The notes beneath the pieces are model-generated. The model saw only the letters and a program-made list of their open reading frames with translations, was not told where the DNA came from and did no database searches. A DNA stretch of 64,000 nt. It comes from Luteibacter aegosomaticola (GTDB lineage: Bacteria > Pseudomonadota > Gammaproteobacteria > Xanthomonadales > Rhodanobacteraceae). The position numbers were made by a program, and so were the translations under genes. How positions within the stretch are numbered: position 1 is the stretch's first letter; each line of letters begins with the position of its first letter. Location: positions 310,001-374,000 of the forward strand of contig NZ_CP095741.1 in NCBI RefSeq assembly GCF_023078475.1, written 5' to 3'. Positions 46,992 to 56,622 of this stretch are shown here, piece by piece.

Positions 46992-49505
46992 TTAGGGCGA
47001 GCCGGGCCACATCCGGTTGACCCATGCTTCGTACGTAGCGACGCGCGTGGGCTCCGCTCCCATCTGCTTCGCCTTCACCACGCCGTAAAGATCGGTCTGT
47101 TCCGTGGTGCGGCGATAGTAAGGATCTTCGCGCATATAGAGACGGCCATCGCTCGCTACGCCGAGCGGCTCGCGCGTGGCATCCAGGCAATAACGGAAGC
47201 CCGAATAGGTCTCTGAATCGCCGAGCATCGTGTTGGCCGGATCGCAGCGACGCCACGCGGAGGCATCGGTCGAGGCGTACAGGCCGTTGAACTGCGCGAT
47301 CGCACCATTGACGACTTCGAGCAAGAGACCCGGCTGGATGTTATCCAGGTAGCGGAACTTCGACGGCCATACACCCAGCAGCACGTCGTTATCCATGAAC
47401 ACCACCGGGCTGAGATGCTTCTCCGCCTGCGCGCGCCCGTAGCGGCCAATGTTGGCAACGAGGTCGGGCTGGCTCGGATCGTAGAGCGGCAGATCGTTGT
47501 GGACGTACTGCGCCGCCTTGATGCGTGCCTGGAGCAGGCGCGTGAAGTGTGTCGATTGCTCGTCGCGCGCGGTGGCATCTGCATCGCCCACGAGGTTGCC
47601 GAGGTACTCGTCGAAGCCGGTCAGGTACGGCCAGTCCATCGGGTAGTTCACCCAACCGCTCTGCGCACCGGCGTTCACCGTCATCTGCAACTGGTACCAC
47701 TGGTTGGTGCGGTAGTAAGAGGCCGGCACCTGGCCTGCTTCCCAGCCAAGGATCAGGTCGCGCTTCGTCGAGCCATCGGGATTGAACTCGGTCTGGTAGA
47801 GCATGTGCGGTGCGAGGTAGAACGGCCCCGGCGTATTGAACGGCCAGCCGTGCGCCTCGCCACGGCCCTGCCACGCGCCGGTCTGCGTTTCGCGATCGCC
47901 GATGAAGTGGCGCTGGTCGCCTTCCAGGTGGAACGCCTGCGACCACTCCCACTGCTTCACTGCGGTCCAGTGCATCACGCTTGCCATGGCTCTTTCGATG
48001 AACGCTTCGTTGGTGAAGCCGGACGCCGGTGCGAGCGCCATGGTGGCGGTGGAAGCACGTGCCTGCAGGTGATCGGCGCCGACCTGTGCGCCATAGACGC
48101 CATTCCCCGCGATGTGGTTGCCGCGGCCGCCGCCGAGGAAGCCGTACGCCTCCCATCCAAACGCGGTGAAGCGCGTCTGGATGTCATCGCGGTCCGCTGC
48201 GGATAGCGTGGACCAGTCGCCGGTGGTGATCGGCGCGTGCGCCTGCAGCCACGCCGTGATGGCCTCATACTGCGCATCCGGCACGTACACGTGATCGCCG
48301 CTGCCGCTGAAACGCGCACCGTCGTGGAACGAGCCATCGGCCGCACCCGGCTCCCAGATATCGTCGGGATGAATCGTGGGCAGCCACGCGTTCCAGTCGG
48401 GGAATTGCAGCGGCACCGGCGTCTCGCGCACGTTAAGCGTCGCGGCCGGGTCCATGACGCGGTCGATATCCGCCTGTGTAAGCGGATCAGTCCCATCGGG
48501 TGCCTTACCGAACAATGCGCGCACCGCTTGCCGCGGCGTCGTCAGTACGGCTTCCAGGCCTGCGCCGGCGGCCCACTGCGTTTCGCAGCCGGTGCCCGTG
48601 CAATCGAGGCCCGGACCCGGCTGGTAGGGCGGGTTCCAAGGCCGGCCTTTTTCCGCATAGGGCACATCGCGTTGCGAATAGCGGATATACGCTGCGATCT
48701 GCTTGCCTTGTTTTGCTGTCAGGCCGTGGAACGCGGCACGCGTAGCGATCGCGTTGTTCGAATAGTTGAAGTACTGCAGGTCACGGCCATCTTCCGCGTG
48801 ACAGGACGAACACGACGCATGCAGCGTGCGCGGCACGATGGGCGACTTGATGTTCTGGTCGGCGGCGTACCACAGCGTGCGGCCTGCATCGGCATCGGCC
48901 GACCATGCACTGCCGGCCGCTCGCTCGCGCTGAGGATCGGTGTGCACGATCGTGGTGTCGTCCGTGCGTTGGCCACCGTCGTTGCGGAATTGCAGGTCGA
49001 GTACGCGAAACCCATCGGTCTCGCCGTCGGTACCGTTGAAACGGAACTGCACGCGGTTCGCGCCCGCCGCCAGGCGACCACGGGTCGCGGCGTCGAGAGC
49101 GAGCGAAATGTGTGCGGTATACAGGCCACCATTGATGCCGCCATGCAGGCGTTCGGCCGGATCGAGCACGACGTGTGCGTCATCGATATCCACCCATGCC
49201 GCGGCATCGGTGCTGGCGGCGCCCAGAACGCGCACGCTGGCTTTCACCTTGGGTGGTGGCGCGTTTACGGCCTCGTATTCGGGTGCTCCATAGAAACCGC
49301 AGCGATGGCAGGTGAACCACAGGCTCGTCGTGGTGCCGGCTTGAGCGGCAGGCAGGTCGAGGGTCACCGTGCGCACCGTGGGGCTGGTGGGCAGGCCGGC
49401 GCCAAGCACCTCGATGGGCACGGTGACCGTGGCCGCGTTCGACGGCAGGGTGACGGCGGCGAGGCTGGCAACAGCGGCCAGGACGAGGGGGCGGGCGAGA
49501 GCCAT
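46992..49505 (-). CDS. Large secreted c-type cytochrome, unassigned
   Basis: An 837-residue protein with a signal peptide (MALARPLVLAAVASLAAVTLPSNAA). A beta-rich N-terminal domain (about 25-200) contains a CHRC pair (66-69). One haem c site, CSSCH, is at residues 232-236 within a short cytochrome c-like segment (about 205-285). The remaining 550 residues are Trp/Tyr-rich, with clustered aromatic, His and Asp/Asn residues and no family I recognise. Divergent from gcd and convergent with the response regulator. It may be an oxidase or dehydrogenase with a built-in electron exit. Confidence 0.7.
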   Translation of the reverse strand: MALARPLVLAAVASLAAVTLPSNAATVTVPIEVLGAGLPTSPTVRTVTLDLPAAQAGTTTSLWFTCHRCGFYGAPEYEAVNAPPPKVKASVRVLGAASTDAAAWVDIDDAHVVLDPAERLHGGINGGLYTAHISLALDAATRGRLAAGANRVQFRFNGTDGETDGFRVLDLQFRNDGGQRTDDTTIVHTDPQRERAAGSAWSADADAGRTLWYAADQNIKSPIVPRTLHASCSSCHAEDGRDLQYFNYSNNAIATRAAFHGLTAKQGKQIAAYIRYSQRDVPYAEKGRPWNPPYQPGPGLDCTGTGCETQWAAGAGLEAVLTTPRQAVRALFGKAPDGTDPLTQADIDRVMDPAATLNVRETPVPLQFPDWNAWLPTIHPDDIWEPGAADGSFHDGARFSGSGDHVYVPDAQYEAITAWLQAHAPITTGDWSTLSAADRDDIQTRFTAFGWEAYGFLGGGRGNHIAGNGVYGAQVGADHLQARASTATMALAPASGFTNEAFIERAMASVMHWTAVKQWEWSQAFHLEGDQRHFIGDRETQTGAWQGRGEAHGWPFNTPGPFYLAPHMLYQTEFNPDGSTKRDLILGWEAGQVPASYYRTNQWYQLQMTVNAGAQSGWVNYPMDWPYLTGFDEYLGNLVGDADATARDEQSTHFTRLLQARIKAAQYVHNDLPLYDPSQPDLVANIGRYGRAQAEKHLSPVVFMDNDVLLGVWPSKFRYLDNIQPGLLLEVVNGAIAQFNGLYASTDASAWRRCDPANTMLGDSETYSGFRYCLDATREPLGVASDGRLYMREDPYYRRTTEQTDLYGVVKAKQMGAEPTRVATYEAWVNRMWPGSP

Positions 49506-49669
49506 CCGGAAGGCGCCAGGGCAGGGAAGGTGCGGCCGAGGCTAGGAACGGCTGGTGGGTTGGCATTGAACGTTTGTGCGAATGCGGAGAGGCGTCGCAA
49601 GAAACTGTGGCCTGCTTCTCATCCGGTGGGTAAGACCCCAGCGGTGCGGCATCACTGCCCGTGCGGCAA

Positions 49670-49700
49670 ATTGACCCATTTTGTTGCTCTGCAACATAAA
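49670..49700 (+). promoter_or_regulatory. Candidate gcd promoter with internal palindrome
   Basis: TTGACC lies at about 49673-49678, with an AT-rich CATAAA about 18 bases downstream as a poor -10. Between them is a perfect dyad GTTGC-TCT-GCAAC (49683-49695), placed where a repressor would block the promoter. The 279-base divergent gap otherwise shows nothing clear. Confidence 0.4.
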
Positions 49701-49784
49701 TCGGCGCAGCCTTTTTCGGACCGACGTGGCGACCCTTGACCGGCGGGGGGCAAGGCGACGCGCCACGGCCGCACAGAGGAAAAC

Positions 49785-52214
49785 GTGAACTTACCCGCAC
49801 AACGATCCGGCGCTTCCGCCGCGCATCCCGATTCATCCGAAGACACGCAAGGTCCCTGGCTGGCCAGGATCACCTCGGTCGTCACCCTGCTCTTCGGCGC
49901 TGCCGTCACCGTCGGCGGCGTCTGGCTGGCCACCCTGGGTGGCTCGTTCTACTACGCCGTGGTCGGCCCGCTGCTGCTGGTCACTGGCATTCTCATGTGG
50001 CGTCGAAGCCGCCACGCGTACAGCGTGTTCGCACTGGTGCTGCTCGGCACCCTGGTGTGGGCCATCTGCGAAGCCGGCTTCAACTTCTGGAAGCTCGCCC
50101 CGCGCCTCGACGTGCTCGTGATCCTGGGCATCTGGATGCTGCTGCCTTTCGTGTTCCGCCGCCTCACGCGCGCCCGCACGTCGGCGTGGAAGCCGCTCGC
50201 GAGCGTCGTGGGTACGTCGGCCATCGTGTTGCTCGTGTCGATGTTCATCCACCACGACGAGATCCGCGGCAACCTGCCGGACGTACCGTTCGACGGTGTC
50301 GCGCAGGGCGATACGAAGGATGTGCCGGATACCGATTGGCACGCCTATGGACGCACGTCGTATGGCGACCACTCGTCGCCGCTGAAGCAGATCACGAAGG
50401 ACAACGTCAGCAAGCTCAAGGTGGCCTGGACGTTCCGTACCGGCGACATGCCCGGCAAGGACGATCCGGTCGAGACCACCTTCGAAGTGACCCCGTTGAA
50501 AGTCGGCCACACGGTGTACCTGTGCAGCCCGCACCAGCGCGTGTACGCACTGGATGCCGCCACGGGCCAGCTGAAGTGGAAGTTCGATCCGGAAGTGAAG
50601 GACGACCCGACCTGGCAGCATCTCACCTGCCGCGGTGTCTCGTATCACGAAACGCCGGATATGGCGCGTACGACCGACGGCGCGGAGCCGCCGGCCGAGT
50701 GCCGCAAGCGCCTCATCCTGCCCACGAACGACGCCCGCCTCATCGCCCTCGATGCCGATACCGGCGAGCGTTGCACCTCGTTCGGCAAGAATGGCGAGAT
50801 CGACCTCAACGATGGCATGACCGTGAAGACACGTGGCTTCTTCGAAGGTACCTCGCCGCCGGTCGTGACGAAGCAGATGGTGATCATGGCCGGCTCGGTC
50901 ACCGACAACTACTCAACGGTCGAACCGTCGGGCGTGATCCGCGGCTTCGATGTTTACACAGGCAAGCTGGTGTGGGCATGGGATTCGGGCGCGAAGGATG
51001 AAAACGCGCTGCCGTCGGCGACGCATCACTACACGCCGAACTCGCCGAATGCCTGGACGGTGATGTCGGCCGACGAAAAGCTCGGCATGGTGTACGTACC
51101 GGTCGGCATGTCCACGCCGGATATCTGGGGCGGCAATCGCACGCCGACCATGGAGCGCTATACCAGCTCGCTGGTGGCCCTCGATATCGCGACGGGCAAG
51201 CGCATCTGGTCGTACCAGACCGTGCACCACGATCTGTGGGACATGGACTTGCCGTCGCAGCCGAGCCTCGTGGATCTGAAGACGCCGCAGGGTGTGATCC
51301 CGGCGATCTACGCGCCGGCGAAGACGGGCAACATCTTCGTGCTCGACCGCCGCACCGGCAAGCTCGTCGTGCCCGCGCCGGAAACGCCGGTGCCGCAGGG
51401 CGCTGCCAAGGGTGACTGGACTTCTGCCACGCAGCCGTACTCGCAGCTCACGTTCCAGCCGACGCAGAAGCTGACCGATGCGGACATGTGGGGTGCCACG
51501 ATGCTCGACCAGCTCGCGTGCCGCGTCATGTTCAAGAAGATGCGCTACGACGGCCCGTTCACGCCGCCGAACCTGCAGGGCACGCTGGTGTACCCGGGTA
51601 ACGTGGGCATGTTCGAGTGGGGTGGTATCGCGGTAGATCCGGATCGCCAGATCGCCATCGCCAATCCCATGGCCATGCCGTTCGTTTCGCAGCTGAAGGA
51701 ACGTGGCCCGGATAACCCGGCCGCCCCGAACGCGCAGCATCCGCCGGGTAGCGAAGTCGGTGTGCAGCCGATGTACGGCACGCCGTACGGTGTGGACCTG
51801 CACGTGTTCCTCTCGCCGATGGGTCTGCCGTGCCCGGCACCGCCGTGGGGTTACATCGCAGGCATCGATCTGCGCACGAACAAAATCCTGTGGAAGCACA
51901 AGGTGGGCACCACGCGCGATTCTACGCCGTTGCCGCTGTCGTTCGAACTGGGCATGCCCATGCTCGGCGGCACCATGGTGACCGGCGGTGGCGTGGCCTT
52001 CCTGACCGCCACGATGGATAACTACATCCGCGCCTTCGACGTCACCACCGGCAAGCTGCTCTGGCAGGATCGCCTGCCTGCCGGCGGCCAGTCCACACCG
52101 ATGACCTACTCGGAGAACGGCAAGCAGTACATCGTGACCGCCGCGGGTGGCCACGGTAGCTTCGGTACCAAGCTGGGCGATTACGTTATCGCTTATAGCC
52201 TGCCGGAACAGTAA
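49785..52214 (+). CDS. gcd: Membrane-bound PQQ-dependent glucose dehydrogenase
   Basis: An 809-residue quinoprotein. Five N-terminal membrane helices (residues about 28-150) are followed by a periplasmic eight-bladed PQQ propeller starting near residue 165 (DTDWHAYGRTSYGDHSSPLKQI), with W-motif blades such as VYALDAATGQLKWKF and IRAFDVTTGKLLWQ. It oxidises glucose and other aldoses to lactones in the periplasm and passes electrons to ubiquinone. Length matches Gcd. A terminator follows. Pyrroloquinoline quinone genes are not in this window. Confidence 0.93.
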   Translation: MNLPAQRSGASAAHPDSSEDTQGPWLARITSVVTLLFGAAVTVGGVWLATLGGSFYYAVVGPLLLVTGILMWRRSRHAYSVFALVLLGTLVWAICEAGFNFWKLAPRLDVLVILGIWMLLPFVFRRLTRARTSAWKPLASVVGTSAIVLLVSMFIHHDEIRGNLPDVPFDGVAQGDTKDVPDTDWHAYGRTSYGDHSSPLKQITKDNVSKLKVAWTFRTGDMPGKDDPVETTFEVTPLKVGHTVYLCSPHQRVYALDAATGQLKWKFDPEVKDDPTWQHLTCRGVSYHETPDMARTTDGAEPPAECRKRLILPTNDARLIALDADTGERCTSFGKNGEIDLNDGMTVKTRGFFEGTSPPVVTKQMVIMAGSVTDNYSTVEPSGVIRGFDVYTGKLVWAWDSGAKDENALPSATHHYTPNSPNAWTVMSADEKLGMVYVPVGMSTPDIWGGNRTPTMERYTSSLVALDIATGKRIWSYQTVHHDLWDMDLPSQPSLVDLKTPQGVIPAIYAPAKTGNIFVLDRRTGKLVVPAPETPVPQGAAKGDWTSATQPYSQLTFQPTQKLTDADMWGATMLDQLACRVMFKKMRYDGPFTPPNLQGTLVYPGNVGMFEWGGIAVDPDRQIAIANPMAMPFVSQLKERGPDNPAAPNAQHPPGSEVGVQPMYGTPYGVDLHVFLSPMGLPCPAPPWGYIAGIDLRTNKILWKHKVGTTRDSTPLPLSFELGMPMLGGTMVTGGGVAFLTATMDNYIRAFDVTTGKLLWQDRLPAGGQSTPMTYSENGKQYIVTAAGGHGSFGTKLGDYVIAYSLPEQ

Positions 52215-52221
52215 GACCTGG

Positions 52222-52250
52222 AAGGTGGCGGCTCTCGGCCGCCACCTTTC
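52222..52250 (+). terminator. Intrinsic terminator after gcd
   Basis: An 11-base-pair stem AAGGTGGCGGC / GCCGCCACCTT (52222-52232 and 52238-52248) with a five-base loop and a short TTT tail. It lies eight bases past the gcd stop. Confidence 0.8.
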
Positions 52251-52313
52251 CTCGCTGGAACGCGGGCGAAAGGTGCACGCGGCAAAATCCTGCTTTTCGA
52301 CGCCAGCAACCTC

Positions 52314-53228
52314 ATGCCAGCCGGAATCCAGCCCGCCGAACTTCCCTTCTTCGTGGCGCTCGCCACGGCCGGCTCGCTAAGCGCGGCCGCCCGCCAGCTC
52401 GGTGTGACGACAGCGGCGGTGAGCAAGCGTCTCGCCGCGGTGGAAGCGCGGCTCGGCATGCCACTGGTCAACCGGACCACGCGCCGGCTGAGTGTCACGC
52501 CGGAAGGAGAAGTGCTACTCCTGCATGCTCGCCGGATCCTCGCGGATATCGAGGCGCTCGATGACCTCATGGAAGCGAACCGCGAATCGCCACGTGGCCT
52601 GTTGCGCATCAATGCCACATTCGGCTTTGGGCGTATCCATGTGGCACCCGCGATCATCGGCTTCACGCAGAAATACCAGGACGTCGATGTCCGCCTGGTG
52701 CTTACCGAAGCGCCGCAGCCCTTCGCCGAAGATGCCTTCGATATTGGCTTCTGGTTCGGCGAGCCGCCAGAGACTCGTGTCATCGCGCGACGCATTGCTT
52801 CCAATGAGGGTGTGCTCTGCGCGTCTCCCGCGTATCTCGACCGGCATGGCACGCCGACGCATCCGAGGGACCTGTACCATCACCATTGCATCGACGTGCA
52901 GCAGGGCCCGGATGCCTGCGCGCCGTGGCGAATGTTTCCCACGGATCCCGTGCAGGGCGAACCGGAAGTCATCAAGATCCGGGGCGGCCTTGCCACGAAT
53001 GACGGCGAATCCGCGGTGCTATGGGCGCTGGCCGGTCTCGGCATCGTCAAGCGATCGGGATGGGTCGTTGATCACCACCTGAAGGCCGGACGCCTGGTGA
53101 AAGTGCTTCCCGATTGGGAAATGCCCGGTGGTGGTATCCACGCGCTATATGCCAGACGTCACCTTGGCTCGCATCGCGTGAAGCTTTTCCTCGACCATCT
53201 TGCGGACACGTTGCCGCACCTCGCGTGA
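52314..53228 (+). CDS. LysR-type regulator upstream of the RND efflux operon
   Basis: A 304-residue LysR regulator: FFVALATAGSLSAAARQLGVTTAAVSKRLAAVEARLGMPLVNRTTRRLSVT as wHTH, then an effector domain (GLLRINATFGFGRIHVAPAIIGFTQKYQDVDVRLVL). It resembles the GcvA/DsdC-like class. It is transcribed toward the RND operon, 160 bases upstream, so it is the likely regulator of that pump, or of gcd on its other side. Confidence 0.88.
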   Translation: MPAGIQPAELPFFVALATAGSLSAAARQLGVTTAAVSKRLAAVEARLGMPLVNRTTRRLSVTPEGEVLLLHARRILADIEALDDLMEANRESPRGLLRINATFGFGRIHVAPAIIGFTQKYQDVDVRLVLTEAPQPFAEDAFDIGFWFGEPPETRVIARRIASNEGVLCASPAYLDRHGTPTHPRDLYHHHCIDVQQGPDACAPWRMFPTDPVQGEPEVIKIRGGLATNDGESAVLWALAGLGIVKRSGWVVDHHLKAGRLVKVLPDWEMPGGGIHALYARRHLGSHRVKLFLDHLADTLPHLA

Positions 53229-53388
53229 TCGTGTCGCACGACGAGCGCTGTCTTTACGCGCCATCAGCGCCTTGCGACACCGCGTACCGGGCATTGTTAA
53301 CCTGAGGAAAAGGTGGAGTTGAGCCGGGCGGCGGTTCGCGCAGCGCACGGGGTTGAAGACTGTACGCAGCGATTCCCCGGACAAGCCC

Positions 53389-56300
53389 ATGCTAAACCTG
53401 GTGCGCATAGCGCTCTCCAAGCCGTACACCTTCATCGTCCTTGCACTGGCCATCCTGATCGCCGGCCCGCTTGCCGCGCTCAATACGGCCACGGATATCT
53501 TCCCCAACATTGGCATCCCGGTGATCAGCGTCGTGTGGACCTACACCGGCCTGCCGCCGGCGGATATGTCGGGCCGCGTCGTTTACTACTACGAGCGCAC
53601 GCTTACCACCACGGTCAGTAACGTGGAGCACATCGAGTCCGAGTCGGTGAACGGCGCGGCCGTGGTCAAGATCTTCTTCCAGCCGGGCGTCGATATCCGC
53701 ACCGCAACCGCGCAGGTGACGTCGGTATCGCAGACGGTGCTGAAGCAGATGCCGCCGGGCATCACGCCACCGCTGATCCTCAACTACAACGCGTCCACCG
53801 TGCCGGTGCTGCAGATGGCGTTGTCGAGCAACAAGCTCAGCGAGGCCAACATCCGCGACCAGGCGCAGAACTTCATCATGCCTTCGCTGGTGTCGGTGCC
53901 GGGTATCGCCATCCCCGCGCCGTACGGTGGCCGCCTGCGCCAGATCGTGCTCGATCTCGATCCCAGTGCGCTGGCCGCCAAGGGCCTGTCCGCCCAGGAT
54001 GTCGGCACGGCGCTGGCTGCGCAGAACCAGATCATCCCGGTGGGCACGGCGAAGATCGGGCAGTTCGAATACGACGTACGCCTCAACGATAGCCCCACCG
54101 CGATCGCGGCGCTGAACAAGCTCCCGATCAAAACGGTGAATGGCGCCACCATCACCATTGGCGACGTGGCCCACGTGCGAGACGGTTCCCCGCCGCAGAC
54201 CAACGTGGTGCGTGTAGACGGCAAGCGCGCCGTGCTCATGTCCATGCTGAAGACCGGTGACGCCTCCACGCTTGCCGTGGTGGCCGGTGCCCGCGCCATG
54301 ATGCCGATGATCCAGGAGACCGCGCCCAAGGGCCTGAAGCTGGAGCTGATGAACGACCAGTCCACCTTCGTCAAGGATGCGATCACCTCGGTGGCGCGCG
54401 AAGGCATCATCGCGGCGCTGCTCACCTCGGTCATGATCCTCGTGTTCCTGGGTAGCTGGCGTTCCACCGTGATCATCGCGGTGTCGATTCCCCTGGCGAT
54501 TCTTTCTGCCATCGCGTTGCTCTCCATATCGGGGCAAACGCTCAACGTGATGACCCTGGGAGGCCTCGCGCTGGCCGTCGGCATCCTCGTAGATGACGCC
54601 ACGGTCACCATCGAGAATATCAACTGGCATCTGGAGCAGGGTAAGGACGTCGAATCGGCGATCATGGATGGCGCCAAGCAGATCGTAGGCCCGGCGTTCG
54701 TCTCGCTGCTCTGCATCTGCATCGTGTTCGTGCCCATGTTCCTGCTGAAGGGCATCGCGGGCTTCCTGTTCCGGCCGATGGCGCTGTCGGTGATCTTCGC
54801 GATGGCCTCGTCGTTCGTGCTGTCGCGTACCCTGGTCCCTACGCTGGCGATGTACCTGCTCAAGCCGCATCACGTCGAAGGTGGCGCCGGAGAACACCCG
54901 GAGGATGCGTTCCTCAACCACCATAACGGCGACGAGGGCACCCGGCACCGCGGCCTCATGGCGTTTGCCCGCGCCTTCCAGCGCAACTTCGAAAAGGGCT
55001 TCTCGAAGGTCCGCGATACCTACTACGGTACGCTGGCCGCGGCACTCGCCAACCGCAAACGCTTCATCGTGGGCTTCCTCGCCTTCGTGCTCGCTTCCTT
55101 CGTCCTCATCCCCACGCTGGGCAAGGACTTCTTCCCTGCCGTGGACAGCGATTCGTTGTCGTTGCACGTGCGCGCCCCCATGGGTACGCGCATCGAGGAA
55201 ACGGCCGCCGAATTCGATCACATCGAGAACGCGATCCGCCAGGTGATTCCGCCGGGCGAGCTGGGCACCGTGGTCGACAACATCGGCTTGCCGGTCAGCG
55301 GCATCAACATGGCCTACAGCAACGACGGCACCATCGGCCCGCAGGATGGCGATATCCAGATCGCCCTGAAGGAAGGCCACCAACCGGCGGCAGATTACGT
55401 GAAGCGCCTGCGCGAAGTGCTGCCCAGGCAGTTCCCAGGCACTGATTTCGCTTTCCTGCCCGCGGACATGTCCAGCCAGATCCTCAACTTCGGCGCGCCG
55501 GCCGCGCTCGATGTGTCGATCATGGGCCGCAACCTGCAGGGCAACCACGATTACGCGCTGAAGATCATGCAGGCCATGAAGGCCATCCCGGGCATCGCCG
55601 ACGTCCGCATGCAGCAGAGCGATAGCTATCCGGAACTCGGTGTGGACGTGAACCGCACACGCGCCGACGAGCTGGGTTTCAACGAACGTGATGTCACTAA
55701 TTCGCTGGTCTCGACGCTCGCTGGCACCTCGCAGGTCGCTCCCACGTTCTGGCTGAATCCGAAGAACGGCGTGTCGTACTCGATCGTCGCGTTGACCCCG
55801 CAGTACCACATGGACTCCATGGCAGACCTGAGCGGCTTGCCGGTCACCTCCGGCAACGGGCATTCGCAGGTGCTGGGCGGCCTGGCCAGCTTCAGCCGCG
55901 ACACCACGGCCGCGATGGTCTCGCACTACAACATCATGCCGTCGCTGGACATCTACGCCTCGCTGCAGGGCCGCGACCTTGGCGCCGTCTCGGCTGACAT
56001 CAACAAGGTGCTGGCCCAGTTCGCGGGAAGCCGGCCGAAGGGCACGCAGGTCGCGCTGCATGGCCAGAGCGACACCATGAATGAAGCCTTCACCGGACTG
56101 GTGTTCGGCCTGGCGGGTGCCATCGTGCTGATCTACCTGCTTACCGTGGTGAACTTCCAGTCGTGGGTCGACCCGTTCGTGATCATCACCGCGTTGCCCG
56201 CCGCGCTGGCCGGTATCGTGTGGATGCTCTTCATCACGCACACCAGCCTCTCGGTGCCCGCATTGACCGGCGCGATCATGTGCATGGGCGTGGCGACAGC

Positions 56301-56622
56301 CAACTCGATCCTCGTGGTCAGCTTCTGCCGCGAGCGCCTGGCCGAACACGGCGACGCGATGAGGGCCGCCATGGAAGCCGGCTTTACCCGCTTCCGCCCG
56401 GTGTGCATGACCGCCATCGCCATGATCATCGGCATGCTGCCGATGGCCCTGAGCCACGAGCAGAACTCACCGCTCGGTCGCGCCGTGATCGGCGGCCTCA
56501 TCTTCGCCACCACGGCCACCCTGTTCTTCGTGCCGGTGATCTTCAGCATCGTGCACGCCAACGACGCCAAGAAGCGTTCCCTCCAAGCCCTTCCTTCGAC
56601 CGGAGCCTCCCATGTCCACTGA
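53389..56622 (+). CDS. RND efflux permease
   Basis: A 1077-residue inner-membrane RND transporter, full length. An N-terminal helix (LALAILIAGPLAALNTATDIFPNIGIPVISVVWTYTG) and a middle block with proton-relay aspartates (GGLALAVGILVDDATVTIENI) are intact; the second half repeats the fold (SWVDPFVIITALPAALAGIVWMLFITHTSLSVPALTGAIMCMGVATANSILVVSF). A His/Glu-rich linker (EGGAGEHPEDAFLNHHNGDEGTRHRG) joins the halves. Closest in style to AcrB/CzcA-like drug or metal efflux permeases. ATG 53389 is chosen over TTG 53353. It overlaps the adaptor gene by 11 bases. Confidence 0.92.
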   Translation: MLNLVRIALSKPYTFIVLALAILIAGPLAALNTATDIFPNIGIPVISVVWTYTGLPPADMSGRVVYYYERTLTTTVSNVEHIESESVNGAAVVKIFFQPGVDIRTATAQVTSVSQTVLKQMPPGITPPLILNYNASTVPVLQMALSSNKLSEANIRDQAQNFIMPSLVSVPGIAIPAPYGGRLRQIVLDLDPSALAAKGLSAQDVGTALAAQNQIIPVGTAKIGQFEYDVRLNDSPTAIAALNKLPIKTVNGATITIGDVAHVRDGSPPQTNVVRVDGKRAVLMSMLKTGDASTLAVVAGARAMMPMIQETAPKGLKLELMNDQSTFVKDAITSVAREGIIAALLTSVMILVFLGSWRSTVIIAVSIPLAILSAIALLSISGQTLNVMTLGGLALAVGILVDDATVTIENINWHLEQGKDVESAIMDGAKQIVGPAFVSLLCICIVFVPMFLLKGIAGFLFRPMALSVIFAMASSFVLSRTLVPTLAMYLLKPHHVEGGAGEHPEDAFLNHHNGDEGTRHRGLMAFARAFQRNFEKGFSKVRDTYYGTLAAALANRKRFIVGFLAFVLASFVLIPTLGKDFFPAVDSDSLSLHVRAPMGTRIEETAAEFDHIENAIRQVIPPGELGTVVDNIGLPVSGINMAYSNDGTIGPQDGDIQIALKEGHQPAADYVKRLREVLPRQFPGTDFAFLPADMSSQILNFGAPAALDVSIMGRNLQGNHDYALKIMQAMKAIPGIADVRMQQSDSYPELGVDVNRTRADELGFNERDVTNSLVSTLAGTSQVAPTFWLNPKNGVSYSIVALTPQYHMDSMADLSGLPVTSGNGHSQVLGGLASFSRDTTAAMVSHYNIMPSLDIYASLQGRDLGAVSADINKVLAQFAGSRPKGTQVALHGQSDTMNEAFTGLVFGLAGAIVLIYLLTVVNFQSWVDPFVIITALPAALAGIVWMLFITHTSLSVPALTGAIMCMGVATANSILVVSFCRERLAEHGDAMRAAMEAGFTRFRPVCMTAIAMIIGMLPMALSHEQNSPLGRAVIGGLIFATTATLFFVPVIFSIVHANDAKKRSLQALPSTGASHVH

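Noticed and set aside
45967..49505. Treating the response regulator, epoxide hydrolase operon and large cytochrome as one defence island
   Set aside because: No nuclease, ATPase or methylase accompanies them and all key proteins are exported; a periplasmic redox or catabolic role fits better.
53392..56457. A 1021-codon minus-strand open frame opposite the RND permease
   Set aside because: Same reason: shadow of a conserved gene with strong third-position GC bias and no recognisable motif.
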